Assembly (NCBI RefSeq): GCF_023195755.1
Contig: NZ_CP096203.1
Location: forward strand, 124,001-188,000
Source of the DNA: Chryseobacterium nepalense
Lineage (GTDB): Bacteria; Bacteroidota; Bacteroidia; Flavobacteriales; Weeksellaceae
Direction of reading: 5' to 3'
DNA length: 64,000 nucleotides
Of this stretch, positions 60,434 to 64,000 are shown in pieces. Position 1 is the first letter of the stretch; each line of letters begins with the position of its first letter. The translations under genes and the position numbers were made by a program. Under the pieces are notes generated by a model. It worked only from the letters and a program-made list of their open reading frames with translations. It did no database searches and was not told the DNA's origin.

Positions 60434-61523
60434 GGATTCCGTTTTTTTCTTTAACCGTATCGATTAACAGGCACATTTTTTCAAAAGTATTGTCCCAGGA
60501 ATCATCAGCAAGGAATTCGTCAACTTTCAATAACCATTCCGTGCGGGATTTTTTTTGAAGTTCCTCTTCTCCGGAAGCAATAAAGGATTCCGCATTCTTG
60601 GTAATATATACAAGGTTTTCTTCACCATACGTTCTTACAATATCCTTTATCGGGCTGGAAATTACAGGGAGACCGGCAGCAAGATATTCCGGAGTTTTGG
60701 TAGGGCTGATAAATTCTGTTGATTCATTAATGGCAAATAAAACCAGCGCAATATCCCAATGACTGATATAATTTGGAAGTTCTTCATATTTTTTAGGTCC
60801 TAAATAATGAATATTCGGGGCTTGTGGAAGTTCTGCCGGATCTATTTTTACAACAGGCCCAATCATCACAAAATGCCAGTCGGGTTTTTTCTGTGAAACC
60901 AGATATAACAAATCCGTATCAAACCTTTCATCAATAACCCCGAAAAAACCAAACCTTGGATGAGGGATTTCTTGCTGATCGGGCTGATCTGTCATATTGA
61001 GCCGTGCCTTTTGGAAATGTTCCTTATCAATACTGCTCGGAAAAGGATGGATGTTATGATGTCTTTCTTTTTTGGCTTCATAAAGGCTGTAACCACCGGT
61101 AAAAACAATATCGGCCTTATTAAAAAGTTCTTCTTCATATTCCAGTAACCGGGGAGGAGCAAAACGGAATGCAGAAAGCTCATCCATAGAATCATAGACC
61201 GTAATTTTAGGGGTAAGATGCGAAGTATATTCCAATGCCATCGGGGTATAGTACCAGCACAGGTATTCCCGGATATTATGATCTTTAAGGAAATTATCAA
61301 TTTGTCTGGCCATACGCTTTTTAAAGTCAGAATGATGGTCTTCTAAATAAATAACCACTACTGAAACCCCATTTTGTTGTGTTAGTTCATACGAATCGGG
61401 GCCTGTTTTAGGTTCTTCAAAATAAAAAACATTATATTGTTTTGCGAAACGGGTAAGTAAATGTTGAGGTCGTTGAAATACGAAATTCCACCGGAGGTGG
61501 CTGAAGCATAGAATATTTTGCAT
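60426..61523 (-). CDS. Glycosyltransferase (GT4/GT1-like), glf operon
   Basis: 365 residues. HLRWNFVFQRPQHLLTRFAK is a start found in exopolysaccharide GT4-type enzymes; the C-terminal part has FGFFGVIDERFDTDLLYLVS, NIHYLGPKKYEELPNYISHW and FISPTKTPEYLAAGLPVISS (nucleotide-sugar-binding Glu region). No membrane helix. It is the first gene of the operon with glf, so its donor may be UDP-galactofuranose, although the sequence does not prove this. Confidence 0.87.
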   Translation of the reverse strand: MQNILCFSHLRWNFVFQRPQHLLTRFAKQYNVFYFEEPKTGPDSYELTQQNGVSVVVIYLEDHHSDFKKRMARQIDNFLKDHNIREYLCWYYTPMALEYTSHLTPKITVYDSMDELSAFRFAPPRLLEYEEELFNKADIVFTGGYSLYEAKKERHHNIHPFPSSIDKEHFQKARLNMTDQPDQQEIPHPRFGFFGVIDERFDTDLLYLVSQKKPDWHFVMIGPVVKIDPAELPQAPNIHYLGPKKYEELPNYISHWDIALVLFAINESTEFISPTKTPEYLAAGLPVISSPIKDIVRTYGEENLVYITKNAESFIASGEEELQKKSRTEWLLKVDEFLADDSWDNTFEKMCLLIDTVKEKNGIHV

Positions 61524-61715
61524 TAGATGTTATATTATGTATTCATAAAGCTACTCTTAAAAAAGTGTGAGATTCATGACCGCAGTCATAAATAAAGAAG
61601 TTTATTTTATAATTTTATACGGCAACTGGATTGATTTTGCTGCTGATAACAACTATTTATGCAAATTCTAAATCACGGAAAATCATGTACAAAAATGGTT
61701 TTCTAAAAAGAAAAA

Positions 61716-61737
61716 ACACCCCTTTAAAAAGGAGTGT
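61716..61737 (-). terminator. Intrinsic terminator after the methyltransferase gene
   Basis: Arms ACACCCCTT / AAGGAGTGT with one mismatch and, on the - strand, a TTTTTTC tail. It separates the methyltransferase gene from the glycosyltransferase operon. Confidence 0.65.
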
Positions 61738-61823
61738 AGGATATGTGTAAAAACAAGGTAGTACATCTCAAAAATACTGCGTTTCCATCTTCATTTTTAT
61801 GATCTGTTGCATAATTGTAATAA

Positions 61824-62648
61824 TTAAAACAGGCAACTATCAGCATTTAACTTTGCCGCTAACATAATGTGTGGGCTGAAACAAAGCAATTCGCGGTCTT
61901 TTTCAGTCATTTGAATTAATCTCAGAAGCTGACTGCGTTTTAAAGGGTCTGCCCAATTTTGAAAAAAATTACCGTCGAGCCAGGCCATACCTTCCACGGG
62001 TAAAAGATCAATCGTTTCAAAACCTGCGGTGCTGAACTCTGCAATTAATTCTGAAGGACGGTGGTAAAACCCTTTTGGCAGCATAAACGGAAATCCGGAT
62101 GGCGGTTCATGGATTCCCGAAGAAAGTTCTTCAGCACACATGGCACATATCTCATTCTGATAAATAAGTCCGCTGTGAAGAGCAGCAACAGCAGATGCCG
62201 AATGCGTAATTGCAAAACCTAATATGATTCCGTTTTTTTTAAGTTTACGGCCGGCTTCACGCAGTGCTGCAATTCGGTCTTCCTCCTCCTGTAAATGATA
62301 CAAAGGACCATGCATAATGATCAGATCCTGGCTTGCATCATCAAGCGGAAGGTGGCGTGCTTCTCCCTGCAGGCAATTGAAAAAGTTTTTTGCAGAACGC
62401 TTTTTAGCCTGATTGATATGCTTTTTAACCGGATCAATTAGCGTAACATCGTGACCTAGACCAGCCAGCCACTGCGCATAATGTCCCGGGCCACCGCCAA
62501 TATCAGCAATTTTATCTGATGGAATAAGATAACGGCTGATTAATATTTTATTGCGTTCGAATTCGAGAGGTCCCAAACCTACGGAGAGCCTCAATTCTTC
62601 CTGACTTTGTGTATAGAATTGATCTATAGATGAATCTATAAACTTCAT
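61824..62648 (-). CDS. Class I SAM-dependent methyltransferase
   Basis: 274 residues from ATG 62648; the longer frame to 62744 starts with TTG and is not likely. Motif I KIADIGGGPGHYAQWLAGLG, an acidic residue in VTLIDP, and HLPLDDASQDLIIMHGPLYH as motif II/III are typical of class I methyltransferases. The C-terminal half is helical with LLPVEGMAWLDGNFF. The substrate is unknown. A single gene divergent from the GH28-like gene. Confidence 0.88.
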   Translation of the reverse strand: MKFIDSSIDQFYTQSQEELRLSVGLGPLEFERNKILISRYLIPSDKIADIGGGPGHYAQWLAGLGHDVTLIDPVKKHINQAKKRSAKNFFNCLQGEARHLPLDDASQDLIIMHGPLYHLQEEEDRIAALREAGRKLKKNGIILGFAITHSASAVAALHSGLIYQNEICAMCAEELSSGIHEPPSGFPFMLPKGFYHRPSELIAEFSTAGFETIDLLPVEGMAWLDGNFFQNWADPLKRSQLLRLIQMTEKDRELLCFSPHIMLAAKLNADSCLF

Positions 62649-62898
62649 AATTGTTTCATTAAAATTAATAATAAGAGTAATGAGCCGGCTCAGAATAAGC
62701 TGGCTGAAACGCAAGGATGCGTCTGTATGATATTTATGAAACAATTTTAATGGGATAAAGATAAAGAAATTTTCAATCGGTTATAATTATTATAATAATA
62801 TTATAGATGTGAAAATTGACTGACAGGTAAGGACAGGATGCTCCGGATGCTCAAAAACTATATTTTTATTTTCGTTTATTAGCAATACAAAACCGGTT

Positions 62899-64000
62899 AT
62901 GACAATTCAAAACATATCAAAGCTTCTATTTTCTTTTTCTTTTCTCTTTTTCTTTTCCGGATTAAAAAGCCAGGAAAAATTTCCGGATGGAACTGCTATC
63001 CCGAAATGGTTCAAAGAAAACAAACCAACCGACATCAATACTTTAGGCAAAAAATACATCATTACTGAAAACGGAATGAAGAACGATAGTACCATTCTTC
63101 AGACCAAAAAACTTCAGGAAATTATTGATTTGGCTGCGAAAAACGGAGGTGGAGTCATCATCATTCCGAAAGGAACTTTCCTCATCAGTTCAGTTTTCTT
63201 TAAACAAGGAACACATTTATATTTAGAAAATGGTGCAAAACTAAAAGGAAGCGATGATATCAACGATTTTCCTGTCGTGACAACCAGAATGGAAGGTCAG
63301 ACTGTAAAATATTTTCCTGCTTTAATTAATGCAGACGGGTTAGACGGTTTCACGATTTCAGGAAAAGGAACGCTTGACGGAAACGGATTGAGATTTTGGA
63401 AATCATTCTGGAAAAGACGCGAATGGAATCCCAAATGCACCAATATGGATGAAATGCGACCTAGGATCATCTACATTTCAAACTCCAAAAACGTACAGAT
63501 TGAAGGAATTACCGTTAAGAATTCGCCCTTCTGGAGCACGCATTATTATAAATCTCAATTCGTAAAATTATTAAATCTCACGATTCTTGCGCCTAAAGCT
63601 CCGGTAAAAGCGCCTAGTACAGATGCAATCGATATCGATGCGTGTTCAAATTTCCTGGTTAAAAATTGCTATATGTCAGTCAATGACGATGCGATTGCTT
63701 TGAAAGGCGGAAAAGGTCCGAAGGCAGATGTTGACCCGAATAATGGCGAAAACAGAAATATTATTATCGAAGACAATACGTTCGGCTTCTGTCATTCTGC
63801 GCTCACTTGCGGAAGCGAATCGATTCATAATTACAATATCATTTTCAGAAATTCTACCGTGAAGGATGCTTCAAGATTATTACACTTGAAAATGCGTCCC
63901 GATACGCCTCAACATTATGAATACATTACTTTGGATAATATCAAAGGAAATGTAAAAACATTCTTATATGTAAAAGGCTGGAATCAGTTTTTTGATTTGA
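62899..64000 (+). CDS. GH28-like polygalacturonase/pectinase, 5' part (runs off window)
   Basis: ATG at 62899 opens a frame of 367 codons that is still open at the window end. A signal peptide (LLFSFSFLFFFSGLKSQ) precedes a beta-helix sequence with DSTILQTKKLQEIIDLAAKN and FISSV-type strands typical of pectate-degrading GH28 enzymes. Catalytic-type motifs: STDAIDID (Asp242, where GH28 usually has NTDG), NDDAIALKGG (Asp263-Asp264) and a Cys-rich CHSALTCGSE where GH28 has GHGxxxGSE. The substrate is probably a pectin or rhamnogalacturonan fragment. The enzyme is exported, possibly to the periplasm. Confidence 0.8.
   Translation, partial: MTIQNISKLLFSFSFLFFFSGLKSQEKFPDGTAIPKWFKENKPTDINTLGKKYIITENGMKNDSTILQTKKLQEIIDLAAKNGGGVIIIPKGTFLISSVFFKQGTHLYLENGAKLKGSDDINDFPVVTTRMEGQTVKYFPALINADGLDGFTISGKGTLDGNGLRFWKSFWKRREWNPKCTNMDEMRPRIIYISNSKNVQIEGITVKNSPFWSTHYYKSQFVKLLNLTILAPKAPVKAPSTDAIDIDACSNFLVKNCYMSVNDDAIALKGGKGPKADVDPNNGENRNIIIEDNTFGFCHSALTCGSESIHNYNIIFRNSTVKDASRLLHLKMRPDTPQHYEYITLDNIKGNVKTFLYVKGWNQFFDL

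Noticed and set aside
62649..62744. N-terminal extension of the methyltransferase
   Set aside because: It needs a TTG start and has no domain similarity; ATG 62648 gives the normal family length.

Overview
The window looks like chromosomal DNA of a Flavobacteriia member, most probably Chryseobacterium or a close relative in the Weeksellaceae. The signs are the AT-rich composition, Bacteroidota-type promoters (-7 box TAnnTTTG), a type IX secretion (T9SS) C-terminal sorting domain, Bacteroidota RHS proteins, LytTR and PAS-kinase signalling, and intergenic REP-like palindromes. I saw no rRNA, tRNA, CRISPR array, transposase or replication origin. The genus is inference.

Region 1 (1-12.2 kb, + strand) is an RHS island. 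It holds the 3' end of one RHS gene with a small membrane-anchored partner, then an apparent operon of a T9SS-A repeat protein, a 1061-residue YD/RHS-like protein, a complete 1175-residue RHS core protein and a 116-residue membrane protein. The two RHS core genes share a 222-bp perfect direct repeat and a 53-bp perfect repeat at the end of the core, and have unrelated C-terminal tips.

Region 2 (12.4-18.5 kb, - strand) encodes three large proteins of unknown function (551, 344 and 856 aa) that share domains in a combinatorial way, plus an unknown 253-aa protein. Region 3 (19.2-28.5 kb, - strand) reads as a complete surface-fibre system: four pilin-like subunits (two almost identical) plus a decayed fifth, a PapD-like chaperone, an usher-like outer-membrane barrel protein, a tip-adhesin candidate whose C-terminus aligns with the pilins, and a LuxR-type response regulator. 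Three pilin promoters carry the same pair of direct repeats 22 bp apart, and a similar pair precedes the Region 2 cluster.

Region 4 (28.9-57.8 kb) is mostly redox, detoxification and signalling genes: NmrA/SDR/AraC genes, an alpha/beta hydrolase, a thiol-disulphide protein with a peroxiredoxin, an SRPBCC-like protein, an ABM monooxygenase, a hybrid kinase, two LytTR regulators, Dps, a LytS-type kinase, two large multi-PAS kinases, HxlR with an Old Yellow Enzyme homologue, Crp, VOC and phosphatase genes, a second SDR-AraC pair whose AraC gene is broken, an LPS-kinase/GT9 pair, and a TetR-controlled cluster of membrane proteins and a rhodanese. Three of these genes or operons (peroxiredoxin/DsbA, SRPBCC, Dps) share a 27-bp motif at an identical 29-bp distance from a -7-like box, which suggests an oxidative-stress regulon.

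Region 5 (58.1-64 kb) holds glycan genes: a glycosyltransferase, UDP-galactopyranose mutase and a clan GH-A hydrolase in one operon, a methyltransferase, and the start of a GH28-like pectinase gene that runs off the window.
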